Part shown: positions 13,101 to 27,390 of the stretch, one piece after another
How the letters are laid out: every line of letters starts with the position of its first letter
Position numbering within the stretch: the stretch's first letter is position 1
NCBI GenBank assembly: GCA_916700875.1
Contig: CAKAKS010000067.1
Coordinates: forward strand, 9,203,591-9,267,590
DNA from: Sebastes aleutianus
Taxonomy: Eukaryota > Chordata > Actinopteri > Perciformes > Sebastidae
Length of the DNA stretch: 64,000 nucleotides
Direction: 5' to 3'
The notes under the pieces: generated by a model
Seen by the model: only the letters and a program-made list of their open reading frames with translations
Database searches by the model: none
What the model was told of the DNA's origin: nothing
Translations under genes and position numbers: made by a program

Positions 13101-15716
13101 TTTGCGTGGATGTCACCAGAGTATCGTTTGTGCACATCTGTTCTCAGAGTCTTCAATTCCTCCGTGTTTGGGGGGTAGATAGATGGAGATGAGGGAAATA
13201 ATAATAATGAAACGGCTATAAATGCAGAGTCTCACTCGCTCTCTGTCGCTCTCCTTTCCAACAGCAGTTGTTTGAAGACGTGTCCTTTAGAAGAAAACAA
13301 TTTGCCTTTTGCAGAGCCAACATCATAGGACACAATTCGCCATTCTGTTTCCAACTGCCTGTGATAAAAATACTTTTATTGTGGTCCTCCTATAACCTTC
13401 CTGCACACCACAAACTCAATCTACCCTGTTTTCTCTGACTGACAAAAGAACACAAATTCAATGGGACTCAAACCAAGGCTTTTCATTCGCCTTGCCACAG
13501 ACAATATATAAACCCTATAGGTCACATGACTGCCAGCTATTGTCGGTGCCGAACCAGACCAATGTTATCTGAGATGGTGAGGTGAAGTGGATTTCTATTC
13601 ATGCCTTAAAGCAACAATAGCATTAATTAGACACATCAAACCTAGCAAACAATTTCCTTTTAGACCCACAAAGACCGATCTGCTCAATCTCAGCCGTAGA
13701 AAAAAAAAGGAACAACCATAAAGGGTTAGACCTCGGTGAGGCAATTTGCCATGAAGCTATATAGAGGAAAAAGTAGCAGTTATAGCTGACAGATCGTCAG
13801 TCTACCTTTGTTAATAAAATGTTACGGCTTGGTTAGAGAAAATTGGCAAGGCAAAATATACTGACTCGGTTAAGTGCAATTGGAAACAATGTAAACTGAT
13901 GGAGCTAATCTGGTTAGCACACACCTTTTTAGCCAACAGTATATACTGTATTGTCAACCTGTATCTCCGTCCTTGGGCTCGCCGTGACAGCTATGCAGGA
14001 TCCTTCAAACTCTGCTTCTTTTATTCTTCAACTATGGAGTTTCCGTATATACATATACACAATCCATTCTTCCTGAAGGAAAGGTCTATAACAACCTTGC
14101 TTTCACAATGTCTGGGCAAGTTCAACACAGGTGAAACGTGACCTCTGAATTTACCAGAGCTTGCTGGACACAAACTGGACACAAATTCCTGAAAGTGAAT
14201 AAGAATATTCACAGAGATTTTATGCAAGTGGTACCGAGCACTAACTGTCCTTAGAGTTAGTCAGGTCATTCAATCTACTTGTCAAAGTGAATAGTTTAAT
14301 GACAAATTAAGAATATGTTGGAAAAGGGGCCTTTCATAATGTAGATTGCACTTTTAAAAGCCCTTTTTTGACAGATGAACAATGGCATAAAAAAAGAAAT
14401 GACATGAACTAACCATTACTTTGTAAGGTTTTTTAAAAGAGAAGATGGGGAAAGAAAAGGTTGATTTTTCAGTTAATGGCATCAACAGACCGTTAACTGT
14501 ACAGCTTATATGATTCTCATCGTGCTTATATAACAGGGTGTGTGATTCACAAACGTCTCAAGTGATGTTTTCTTCAGACAGGATTTTTATGGATAATACA
14601 GATTGGCACAGGACTGCTTTCATAATTTAGTTTTAGTGTATTTCGTTCTATGCAGAATAACGTCCTCTCGGTACACTGCACCAAGACTGCATTACTCACA
14701 CCGTATGCAGTTGAACCCATACAGGTATGCATTATATACTAAATGACACAATGTACAGAAGAATGGTTTAAAGGATCATGGCTAGCCATGGTGAACATTA
14801 CACATTTTTCCAAAGCTACCCTCTCTAACCTTTGAGTACATAATAAAACTGCCGACAGTTGCTCCATCTGATTTGTTTATGTCTACATGAAGAACAGAAT
14901 TTCCTTATTAAGTACCTTATTTTAATCAATGATTTCTCAGCCGGAGGTCTTGATACAGGACAGGATATAACCAAGTAGGATGTTAGCGATGATGATATGT
15001 GGTGTGTAAGCAAAGAATGGGTAGAGTTTTTGGAGAGCTAGTCATGTCAACATTTGTAGAGAAATATTTGACTTTAACTGGCAGCTCTCTGCTTGAACAT
15101 TTTTTATTAAAGCTTCTGATGCACATTCAAACAGAGCAACAAATGAGTTTTGTTGCAGCCACTCTGGTGTACTTGTGCATCAGAAACGTTAAATAAATAT
15201 TTGGAATTTATTTATTTTTTCTTGCAGGAAAGGAGCACACAATTGTTTTTTTTACACGTAAGATGTTTGGAGCAGAGGGCAACCTCTGGGTCTGAAAAGT
15301 GAAGCCAATGCAGAAGTGCCTTAAACTTGCATTTTTTCTAATATCCAGCAGGGGGCAACTCCTCTGGTTGCAAAAAGAAGTCTGATTGTATAGAAGTCTA
15401 TGAGAAAATGAGCTTATTTCTCACTTGATTTCAGTAAACATTGTAAACATGAGTTTATTCAATTCAATCCAATTTATTTTGATATAGCGTCAAATCATAA
15501 CAGAAGTTATCTCGAGACGTTTTTTATATAGAGTAGGTCTAGACCATACTCTTTAGTTTAGAGACACAACAAGGGATCCCCCATGAACATTGCATTGTTA
15601 TGGTAATGCGCTGTGGCCAGGAAAAACTCCCCTTTAGCGGGTAGAAACCTTGAGCCGAACCGGGCTCTGGGTGGGCGGCCATCTGCCTCGACCGGTTGGG
15701 TTTTGAGAGAGAGAGA

Positions 15717-15784
<68 letters not shown>

Positions 15785-15792
15785 AAGAGGGA

Positions 15793-15835
<43 letters not shown>

Positions 15836-15850
15836 AGAGAGAGAGGGAAA

Positions 15851-15916
<66 letters not shown>

Positions 15917-18900
15917 AGGAGAGAGAGAGGGAAAGAGGGAGAGAGAGAGGGAGAGAGAGAGAGAGACAGGGGGGAGATGCACAGCAACCACAATAATAGC
16001 ACAGCAGCTGTAAGAACTAATACGCTTTATGGTCTCAATCGCTAGTTTCAAGTCTTCTTCAATACAGCATGATGTTCATTTAGTAAATTATGGTCCCATT
16101 TAGAGTCAAATAGACCATAAAGCAGGGGATGCTTTAGGGCGTGGCTACCTTGTGATTGACAGGTCGCTCCCACAGCGTTATCCGGTCTGGGAGTTGTCCG
16201 TGTTTCATCTTAGAACTTTACCCCTTTCACAGTGTGTTTTCAGTTCGTGGCAGTTAATTGTAACATTTTGGTCGACTAAAAATGACTTATTCAGCGTTTG
16301 GTTGTACTTAGCTCCACCTTCTCGTGTCACTTCTGGTTGCAAAAAAACAAGATGGCGACGGCCAAAAAACCAAGATGCTGACAGCCAAAAACCAAGATGG
16401 CGACCGCCAAAATGCCGAACTCGAGGCTTCATAACGGCAGTCAATGGGTGACGTCACGGTGACTACGTCCACTTCTTATAGACAGTCTATAGCATGGCTG
16501 CTATAATGTGTATAGGTTCCACAGACACACCAACTCTTGTATTGCACATGCAATGAGAGCTTTATAAATGCACAGATCTATTAAAAAAAAACACATACTT
16601 GACTAAAACTGACCTTTGGTGAAGTTTAATAAATGTGTTGCTTGGTAAAGCCAAGCATAAGTTTGTTAAAACACACGTCCTCACGGATGACCTCAATACA
16701 CTTAGTGTGCAGTCTAAAATGTGATATTAATAGGGGAAAATTAACATGATTTTCTGAATACATGTAAAAGTTTGCAGGATTTTTTTTTAGAATAGGAAGG
16801 GCCATGCTGGGAAAATCGGCTTAATATTCACCACGGCAACATTCACACTTGTCCTTCAAGTTGTTATGTCCCGGCACCAATGTCACGCTGAGACAAATTA
16901 TTGTACTTGGCAAATAAAGTGATTTTACCACTACTACCATTTTCATGTTGCTAGACACTGGCGCCATTCTAATTTGCATCAATAAAAGATCTGGTCTTTC
17001 GCAAATTAACCAGGAGGCTAAATGCAAATAACCAACCTTGGTGTGGGTGAACATAATTGGGCAGCTCCTCCCTACTCTCCACTGTTCTAAACGAATGTTT
17101 AAGCGAGAGCTGATCCCTGATTAACGCTCATTCCCCTGTGTTTAATAGCACTCGGTGCAACAGAATGGCAAAGTGAAAACAAACAGATGAGACTACTCCC
17201 ACGTGGTACCGGAGCGCAGATGGAGAGAACTTATAGACGGAGATGTGGACTTGGCAGAGGCTGGAGTCTGAGCAGGTGTTTGGACCCAGCATGGACATCA
17301 TGTACTGCCATTTTTAAAGCGCCCGAGAGCCAGCGGGACAGCAAAGGCCACAGGGTGGAGATGAGGCACATAGGACAGACTGTTCTACCATGTCTACCAT
17401 GGAAACTAGTATCAAATGATATCTGCTGCATTAGAAAGATGCATGTGACTCAACTTTAAATAGTTTCAAAATAATTGAGAGTTGATTGATTTAGAGATTG
17501 TTAAAAGTGGCAAAAGTAACTGTCTTCAGCAGATGTGGGTTGAATACACAAAAGTGTCTGTGACCGCCTTAACCCAAGGCAGATTACGATGTGAAGATCC
17601 TTTCCCACACAGATCTAAAGTACAACTCAGACTGCAGAGGAGTAGTTGTTTAAGGCTCGCTTATCTGCCTTCCTAGTGTGGGCTGGAAATGGTTTCTCAG
17701 TGTGAGATGGTTTCTCAATAGCGTTGCTGAAATGCAGGGCACCCCGCTGTGATCCTAGGGCACCACCTGATAAAACAGTGTCTTCCTTCAAGTAACACTT
17801 ACCAAGCGTGGAGAACTCTGAAGTGGTAAACAACTTCACACAGGCGCACATTTCGCATGGAAGAGGAGTGCAGTTACCAAATGCTCTTCCTCCTTTAGCT
17901 CAAAAATGTTTGTGGAGTCATTTTGGCCAGTAGGAAAACGGGGAAAATAACGAATGTTAACAAGCTGTGAAATTCAACATCGACAGACGAAAAAAAGACA
18001 CAAGGATATGTGAAAGCAAAATGTTGTTTGAATCATTCTGCGTATCCACAAATAACCCCCTTGAGCAATCACACAGCCTTGGATAGGACACGCTTTTGAT
18101 GTTCACTAGGAAAGTAATGGAAGTGCTTCATTGGAAAGAAAAACCTTTCAAAGCTGCCCTCTTTCTTCCTTCTGCTTCTGAATTGAAATGGTGGCGTCAT
18201 GCATTATACATTCCCTATTTTACAGAAGATTGAATTAAAACATCCTTTGTCATCAGAAACATTGCTCAGTTTGCGAAGTGACCAAGGCATGGCTATGAAT
18301 AATTATGCGAGAGGCCGTGCTCTAAAGTGGCCACAGATTTTCATTAGCGCCTCCAGACAGCAGTGCAGGGAGAGGGGAGCAAGTCTCTGGGCCTGCCTGT
18401 ATCAACAGTGATGTATCACACAGCCCTGTGAGTCTTAACCGTTCAATTAGGAGCTCTGCTGAGGCCCAGCCTGTCAGTGGGAAAGACCAGCGGAGTGCCG
18501 GACAAGATCAAGAGCTGCTTCCTCAAACACACTTCGGGAGCCGATGCCATCAATCTCCCCGACTGTGACCGGCAGGGTGGCCAAGGGGCAGGACCCCCGC
18601 TGAAGCTGGGCCTGGGCTCGGAAGGCTGCGCAGGTAGGGTCATTCATCCCTATCAGCCAGACTAAAAATGAATAAGCTCATGACCTTCACAGTGGGGAGA
18701 AGGGGTTCCACCCAGGGCAGGGAGGGGAGAAAAATCTCATTTTCATCAGCATTTCTCTGGACACCAAACAGCATTAGCCCGGGGAAAATGCTGAGGCGAG
18801 GTTTGTTTTGTTCCCCGAGTTGGCATCCTAGTGCAGCATGGGAATTTAGCTGGTTAATGTTGTGAGAAGGGCAATTTGTACAATATCATGAGGCGTTCTC

Positions 18901-21900
18901 AAAGTGTTTATGTACATGTTGGAGTTTGAATGCCCACAGTATAGCAGCAATATAATGATCCAAATTTAAGGTGCCACTCTGCCTCACACATGATATCAAT
19001 CTGTGTCGCTGATGAATTAAAAAGCGTGGAGGGACTTTGGAATGAGAATTACGCTGAATTAACAAGTAGTTATAAAGTTAACCATGTGGCGGGGGCAGTT
19101 TTCAGTTCTTTGTCCGGAGCCAGCCATAAATCATATCCGTTATTGTGACACACAGCTGTTCCCAATAGCAAGGGAAGTTAAAAGAGTTTACTCAAACTTG
19201 TTATTATTCCGCTGCTTCGCAGGCGTTATCAGTTTTTTTTCTGTTATATGTAACGCTTAAAAAGTATGGCTCTAATTGTTCCAGGTGCTCAGGTAGAATA
19301 CATTACTTAGAAAAGAGACAATTTATGTCCATATGCCAAAAACCTTAATGAAGATCTATAGGTGGAAACAATGAAAACACAGAGGGCTTTGTCTACCATG
19401 GAAAAATAATTACCAAACTAAAATGGCAATGATATATGTTGGGCAATTGTGAGCTGCAGTTATTTGCTTAAAACGCAATGAGGAAACACAATGGAGCTTT
19501 ACCAACAATGGAGCCCTGATGGCTATTTATTGTATGCAGCGGTGATTTGTAAAAATAGGAACCTTTCTGAAATGTTTTGTTTGTAAAAGTAAATTAGGGA
19601 TGGTGCGACCTAAAATACAACAAGCCTAAGGCAATAATACAAAAAATAATGATAATAAAAAACTGCTGAATGAATGAACTGCTTTGACCACTCTTTTTCC
19701 AGTATCTCTCTCTTTTCTGTTCACTTTTGTTTTCTGTTGTATCAGAGAGTCATTGTGTTGGGGCTCTGCAAAGAGCTCACAGTGAAAGTGAACCTTGTTT
19801 TTTTTTTCAGTTTTGCAATTGCAACTCATTTTGTAACATATATCAAAAGCTCCAAATACTGCTCTTCCCCAGGCGTCATGTTTGATGCGAAATTGACAGC
19901 TCATTAATTATCAAGCTAGAGTTGAGAGAGGGCTACTTCTTGCCAACCTCCGTGTTGTGTTGCAAGGTCTGTTACAAGGTTGGGGATGAGGTTGGTTGGT
20001 TGGATGGGGTCGTGAGGTTTGTACACGCACACGGTTAACTCTATCGGCTTGTTTGTCAGCGGCCTCACAGTTTCTACTGTAGATATGAACATTTCCACTA
20101 CAAATCTGACTGGATTGTCTAGAATAAAACTTCAGAGAAACCTATTCCAAATGAGAAAGAAAAAAAATTTATTCATAAAGACCTGCCTATTTCATCCAAG
20201 AATACAAAACCAGCTGCTAATTTGGTTATTAGAGACAGATTCTCCAAATCAATAGTGGATTGGCAGTGATTAGGCTTGCTGCGGTAGTCAGTGTTACCGG
20301 TGTTACACGGTGTTCGGGCATACAACGATTACATTACTTGACCACCGCCCCCGCCGTCCTTTTGCTTTTTTATAGAAATAAAAACAATTTAATTCATTTT
20401 TGTGAATCAGTGCCGTGTTATCAATACATTAAGCCTTATTCTGAATGGAGCATTTTCCGATTAAGACATGTGGGATATGCCGATATTGTTCAGGTTTTAG
20501 GAGCATTCTTTGGACATGTATACAGCGCCTTCGGAATATGCTTCTCAACTGGGCTTTTAACTGTAGTTTGCGACACACTGCCTCTTGCCCGTTTACGGCC
20601 AGCTCTGTGCGTTGTACACAAACCAACTAGCCAGCAGTTTGCAAGCCTTGGGTAGTGGTAGCCCACATTCTGGTCGGAAGGAGAAACACACCAACTTTTA
20701 AACATCATGAAAGACTTGGATATCAACAGGTTTTTGCTCATGGGAGTATTTTTATGTTAATCGGAGTATGTACGGCTGCATGTAAATGGGAATATTAGTG
20801 GAATATTAATTTCCATTACCTCATTCCAACAGCTTAGTAGGAATACTGTCTTTTTCAAAATAAGGACAAAAGGCAGAATATTCTGTGCATGTAAACGTAG
20901 TCATTGTTACCTTGGATATGGTATGCCTTGAAATCGTTTGAATTGTGTAGGTGTCCTTGATTTAATTTGTATCTAATAAAAACTTCCTCTACAATCCTGA
21001 CATGTACCTCTGTTAAAAAGAGCCAGAATAAACCTTGGAACTGATAACTTAGCTTTCAATATTTCAAGAAGTGTGCGTTCAACTTAAAAAGACACAATTA
21101 GCCCTGCAGCACGTTTCTCATTTGAAAATAAATGGATGAAAGACATGAAGGTTTCTATCTAGTTCACTTTCAAAGTTTGAGGAAAATCTGTATGTGTAAT
21201 ACTTTAGATGGTTTGGATACTGTGTTATATTTATGTTACGCATCTACAACATGATGTATGAATTGTTTTTAAGCCTGTTCATGTGACACTGTGAAACAAC
21301 AATGTATCATTTCCCTAAAATCCCAGTAGTGCTCTGTAAGTAATGGAATGTTTGGCCTCACCAGCACATCTGGTCCTGGCCCTCAGAGGGGGTCCGGGGG
21401 CTCCGGTGCCTCCCTCCAGGGGTCTGGTCAGCAGAACACTGATCTCGTACTCTGTGTCGGGATCCAGGTGGCCGATCTTGTGTGTGGTCTTGTCTACGGG
21501 CTGCAGGTCGTACATGGTGCCGGACACAGTGCGGTATTCCACCTCCCTGTCAATGATCGGGCCGTCCCCATTGATGGAGTTGGCGTTCAGCTGGATCCAC
21601 AGGTAAGTGGCACCGACAGCCGTCAGCTGGGGCGGTGCGATTGGCACTGGGGGCTCTATGGAAACAAAAAGTTTTTGATTGATGTTAGAAAAACATAACA
21701 GTGAAATGATGGAAAGTCTTGACAATAAAGAAAACAATTATGTGTTTTTAATTTGTGTAAAAAAGCACTGACATTCACACAAAAAAACTGTGGAGAAATG
21801 CTTGTACCTAGCAAACAAGATACTCAAAATCAATTTCTTCTTTCAAACAATCAACCACATCAAAATCCTTGTGAAGCACATGAAGAACTTCTTCAAGTTT

Positions 21901-24900
21901 CCCAATAATCAAGGTATTCAAGAGGAGCCACGTAACAATCAATAGTTCCAGCTTGGTGGGGAATCTCATAATCAGTATTACACTGACTAAAGTCACCAAA
22001 ACCTTCGCAAATGCTGCTTCTATTTAACAATGTATTGATTTCAATCAGAGGAGTTCTACTGAAAAGCCTCTGTTAATTGACAACTACTGAAGTTGTCATC
22101 TCTCTTGTCTGATTCAGATGATATTTGATCCCTCAACTCAACTAATTCTATAAAAAGCTAAAAATAATTGATGGGAAAGCCTATAACACAACTCTACAGC
22201 GCGTTAACTATGTTGACTTACGTTACACAAATCAGTCTACAAATGACTTTAGTTGTCATGCACTAAAAGGCACGTGCAGCCGGCCTGGCCATGTAAACAA
22301 AGCACAGAGAAGCTCTGATTACAACACACACAGAGGGAGTGACTTCATTCTCTACTCAGGTAGACATTACTGCTCTATGTCTTTACCTTGCAATTTGCAA
22401 ATAGTTGTTTGCTGCTATATTAATCATCTGAATTTCAAATTTAGCACCTTTAAACACTGTGTCCCAGACAGACAAATAATTGCAATTTATTTTTAACAGT
22501 GTCAGAGTGTTTTGTCATCCGTGTTGCAGCTTTTGCGTCAACCAGACTCACTGTACAAATGTCCAGGTCTTTCAAAGTTAAGAGATATTCACAAAATGAT
22601 TGAAAGTACACAATTACAACAAATCATGTTATTTTTAAATAATAGAAAACTGCAGTCTTTGGTCAATATATAAGAGAAACATCTCCACAGACTCTATTAG
22701 GGGTGTCATGATAGCAGAAACTTAGTAGTTGAGACCAATACCAGTGAAATTCCACGATCCTCAATACCCAATTCGACACCATGGTAAAAAACAATAAGCA
22801 TTTTGAGCTAGTGTTAGGAAATTAAAGAGATCATAAATCCCTCGCTAATATCTATTTTATATTGCTGTGAAAACATCTCCTTTAAACAACTGGATTTATT
22901 CAAGTTTCTCTGCAAAAACAGTTCACAAGTGCTGTGCTGCCCACCAGCTGCTAACAGCTAACATTAACTAGCTGTTGTCCTACCGATTTCCAAATGGATT
23001 TGTTGTTCATAATGTAGCGTTATCAGGGAAAAAATAGGGTGCGTCGATAGTGAGTTTACTGCATCCTTTTGGATTTTAGACTCTCAAGTTCCCTCCCCGG
23101 TACCAACGATACCTGTGGTACCGTAGAAAAAACAGTACCGTCACATTTTCAGAATATGGCATAGACTTGGTAACGAAGTATCGGTTCCCGTGACTGCAAA
23201 TTTCCCCGCTGCGGCACTAATCAAGGAATATCTTACATCCTTTAATCTATTGTACAAATAAATATTTCATTAAGGTAAGGACGTTTTTCACCAAAATAAA
23301 ATTGGACACATTTCTGGGCCCTTTGAACTCAGTGTGTAAGAAATGTAATTTAAAGTTCTTCAACACAAGTTTATTCCATTCAAACAAATGTGGTGGTGCT
23401 CAATGGGAACCTTGAAGATGACCTTTTCTCTTTTATGTCACCAATATTTGTCTAATCTTGCTTAAACCTTGTGCCATTTCTGGTTTAATGAGGTTTCTCG
23501 AAATGTCAGACAAGTTATTTCAACTGGGATATTTGCAGGATTGCATTATTATATAACCAGGTGAGGGGACAATGCAGTAACATTTGAGGGGAGGTGTTAT
23601 TAGAAATGTCTAACATCTAGAAGTTATACACTTTTGTCTTCACTTTTTAAAGTCACATTTGATAAAAATGCTTGTTCCAGTTATTATCTAAAAATAGGCA
23701 CACCTACATAACACCATCTCTTTCATGTCTCCTAGTGCAACCAAAAGCCAGCCATTGTCAACAAAGAGCTATGACCCACAGCCAAGGCATTGCTTAGGAA
23801 TCTACCCTTGTCACGTACTACAATAGTTAGAGGCCACGGTGAGTTGCTCTAATGAGCACACACATGTAACAGAATAATGCCATTAGTTTTCTGGCTGCTT
23901 CTCATGGGGTTGTCATGGAGAGGGAGAAGTCTCCAGGCACATTAGGGCTGAGGTGTCCTACAGAGAATTGGTGGCTCTCCCTCAGCAGATGGTTACCCTA
24001 CGGTGACCTCAGTCGCAGGTCCCTAAACTCCCACTAATCCAAGCTCCGAGCAGTGTTGCTGTCAAACATCACCTAAAGCGAACCAGCTAATCCAGAAGGT
24101 CTTCTCCTGGACTTGCACGCAGTGCACCGGTCTGGGTGTTGGGAGCCAGACAAAAACAATGAGGTGATCCAAAATCTGGACTTGTTTTTGATGGTCTTTT
24201 ATTGCCTGTTGTGTCTTAAAAGGGGTTTAACTGAGTTAAGAGCCAATATGTTCGGATTAATTTAAACAACAAAAAGCAGCACAGGCTCACTGTGTAATGC
24301 CATCCCTCAAAGTACAATGGTTATTGTACAATACTGGTGTTGTAATGGTGTTTGGCATATTTCAAACATCAAATGAGACTAAAATGTTTACAATTGTTTT
24401 TCCAATGTTGGTTTCAGAGAACAGAGATCTCTTTCTTGTAGCTGTTTAGCTTTTATTTTTTCTAGAGAAAAGCAGATGGCATATACGATTAAAAGTCCGG
24501 ATGTAATTTGTTTTATTGCATAATAAGTATCTTTTTTCATTAAAGAACCAAATTAAAAGTAAGGACTTTGTAAAACAACTTACAAATAAAAAACAGAGTC
24601 CTCCTCAAAGGAGGCGAGTGTCACGTTGCCAGATTTTATTGACACATTTGCCAACACACTCATTCTATGCGAACACCTTGTGATACAACATGACAAAGTA
24701 GCTAGCTGCTGACTCAGACATGACTGATTCACTGGGTGAGAAACTCAGCAACTTATCACGAAATACAACCAACTGATATCCACTGAAGTTATGATACTGC
24801 ATTTTAAGATTATCTGATTTTATCTGGTATTATCTTATAGGATTAACTGTGTCTGTGGGATACAAATGTCCGAGGTATCGAGCACGAGTCCTTCAATCAT

Positions 24901-27355
24901 CTTATCAATCTTCCTTTTCTACAGAGAAAAGGCTTTTTATGCACTGTGATGCAGAGATGCCACTGCTGCCATTATTTTTGCTTCACTTGAGACCATTTAC
25001 GTAACAATACGCCTAAGCAGCATGATGTATTATAGCAATAAGCATTTCATTTAACTTTGGAAAGTTGCTGCCTCACAAAAGCAACAGCAGCTTACGGTGA
25101 TGAAATAATTCCTGTAGGTGCAGTAATCCTCTGTTCAACAGCCATTGCAGACGCACTGAAAATAACGGATTACCGGTGTGAAATACACTCAAGTGTTGGA
25201 ACACTTTAGGATATTAACAACTCAATTCCCACTGTTTAAGCCTCACGAGGCAGCTTCGCAGCAGTGGGGCCCTGGAAAGGGCTTCGAACTGAGCCCCCGT
25301 GCTGGCTGGAGATGGGTGACAGCGCGCAGATGACAGTGGCGGCCATACGCGAGGGTCAGCGAGCAGCTGTTGTCATGATGTTGACCAGACAGGCAAACGG
25401 CCTGGCGACAGCTGCGTCCTCCTCTACCGCAGCACCTGCCTGCCAGAACGCAGTCACATAAATGCACACTCATGCGCATGCAACGAAAAACTGCCGCACT
25501 GGCAATGAACGTGGACCCAATGCTGAATGCCAAAGACACACTGAGAGCCATCATACTAGGGCTACAACTGTCTATTTCTTCAAATGAATTCATTCATTTT
25601 TTAGTCTTTAAAATGTGAGAAAATTGTGGAAAATTCTCATCGAAATTTCCCAGAAGCAAAGGTGGTGACTTGACTTTGCTTGTTTTGTTAAACCAGGGGT
25701 CTCCAACAAGTAGCTCGCAAGCCACCAGCAGCTCACCACCTGTTTCTGAGTGGCTCGCTAAAGGTTCAAATAATATGTACATAAATTTGATAACACAAAT
25801 TTACTTTGTAAACATGTTTCTAATCTTTCCGGCTGGTAGCAGTCTACAAGCAGAGAAGGTAAAAGAGCTGAAAACAAAGCTTAAAAGACAACAGTCTCTG
25901 TTTACCAAACTGACAAAGAAGGCCAACGCAGCAACAGAGGCTTAATTTAGTGGCGTCCATCCTAACGAAACACAAAAAGACCATAATAGAAGCGATGACT
26001 GCGGTGGATGAAACGTTATTAAAGGACCGTAAAAGTTACACAGATCTTATGTCTGCTATTGGTGATGTACACCTTGGTGCTATGAGAAGCTCTCGGCCAC
26101 TTTCATTTTGTCAAATTAGCTCTCAGAGGAAAAAAGCTTGGAGACCCCTGTGTTAAACCAACCAAACCAGTCTAAAACCCAAATATATTCAATTTACAAT
26201 AATATGACAAACAGCTAATCATCACATCTGACATTTTGAGAACCAGTGAATCATTGTCCTTTTTGCTTAAAGGGGAACACCACCTAAATTAAATTCCAAT
26301 ATGTTATTTCTTTCTGGGAACGTTCAAGCAATATTTGTGACAATGAGCTGCTCTCTCCCAGAAACCAGAGCAGTAAGTCTCAAACTTGTGTTCTCAGTTG
26401 TGAAACAGAAAATGTTCCCATATATCACATTCCTCTGGGTGCTCTCAGCGTCATCTAGAACATCTTTGCCAAATCATTGTCTATGGAGCAGCTCTAGACT
26501 TTAGACTTGATGACAAATATGAGTTTAAGCACTCTAGTTTTTGGATCTAGTTTATGGTCTCGGACTCTGCCATTGAGAACTGGTCAAGTTGTTCCTGGCT
26601 GCTGATTCGGGATCAGTTGTACAGAACGTTGCCTGTCTACCAATATGATGAGTGAAAAACACTCTGTAATAATAAATGGTAGAAGATGGATCAATATTGT
26701 TTATAGATTATTTCTGTCCATCCTAATTTCCTAATCACTATATCAGCAATTTGAAAGACACAGACCGTTGCTGTGGGCGCAGTTCTGATCTCGGATTTTC
26801 ACGGACCATTTATGTGTCAAATTATTGATTTCTTAAGTAAGTAGCCGTGTAATAAGCGGCATAATGTACAGCGTTATGGTCATTGTTGTGAAATAAACTC
26901 CTTCCGGGCGATGCAAGACCCCTCCGCTTCGCCCTGTCGGGGTTTATTTCACAACAATGACCATAACGCTGTACATTATCCCTTATTTATGGTCCTGAAC
27001 AGGACTGGATTTGCTCTGGACTCGGTCTTGACTTGGTCTTTACTGCCTTTGGACATGGGCTTGACTCGGACTTGACTGGACCTGGTCGTGGAATTGACTT
27101 GGACTTCATTAAGCTGGACTAAAGCCCTGTACCTATGTTTACTAAAATTTTTGGACTGTCTTAGGACATAGAAATATGGTGTAATGTATGAATTTTGAAA
27201 AATATGGCGTAGTTCCCCTTTAATAAATGACTTAAATGATTAATTGGTTCTCAAAATTGTCATTTCATTTTCTTTCCATTGACTAATTAATCAGCTAATC
27301 GTTTCAGCATTACAAGACATTCCTAAATGGCACATACAGTACTTATACAATTGCA

Positions 27356-27390
<35 letters not shown>

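Larger units (their letters stand above)
15290..16495. repeat. Teleost interspersed repeat, split by a nested insertion
   Basis: Two halves, about 15290-15457 and 16030-16495, read as one repeat of a type I recall from many fish genomes (ccagcagggggc near the left, aactcgaggcttcataacgg and gggtgacgtcac near the right). They are separated by 572 bp of different sequence flanked by a TTTA duplication (15454-15457 and 16026-16029). Outer boundaries are approximate. Confidence 0.6.
3187..21361 (-). other. ptprm intron 7 (18.2 kb)
   Basis: This is the largest internal intron. It contains a polypyrimidine-rich stretch near 3.6-4.0 kb, a hAT-like end with a GC-rich block (4565-4948), TTAA-flanked elements (5474-6526, 11169-11463), a composite element at 10823-11611, GGA and CA microsatellites, and a nested repeat with a long GA tract (15.3-16.5 kb). 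Around 20.4-20.9 kb there is further interspersed-repeat-like sequence that I cannot bound. I saw no coding sequence in 6.6-9.0, 11.7-15.2 and 16.6-20.2 kb. Confidence 0.8.
25557..27308. mobile_element. Composite nested transposon cluster
   Basis: The outer ends look like one common teleost hAT-type repeat: tagggctacaactgtct at the left and a gattaattgg ... cagctaatcgtttcagc stretch (27238-27308) at the right. Between them lie a complete hAT element (25694-26150) and a TTAA-flanked element (26271-27219), which itself contains a fold-back sequence (26861-26979). The outer element's own target duplication is not clear, so its limits are approximate. Confidence 0.55.

Noticed and set aside
15539..16051. 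Long Arg-Glu and Ser-Leu repeat open frames on both strands
   Set aside because: They are translations of the GA microsatellite and have no non-repeat coding content.
22698..23220. Full hAT element starting taggggtgtcatga
   Set aside because: Only the left end is convincing; no matching right end or target duplication was found, so it is mentioned only in the intron entry.
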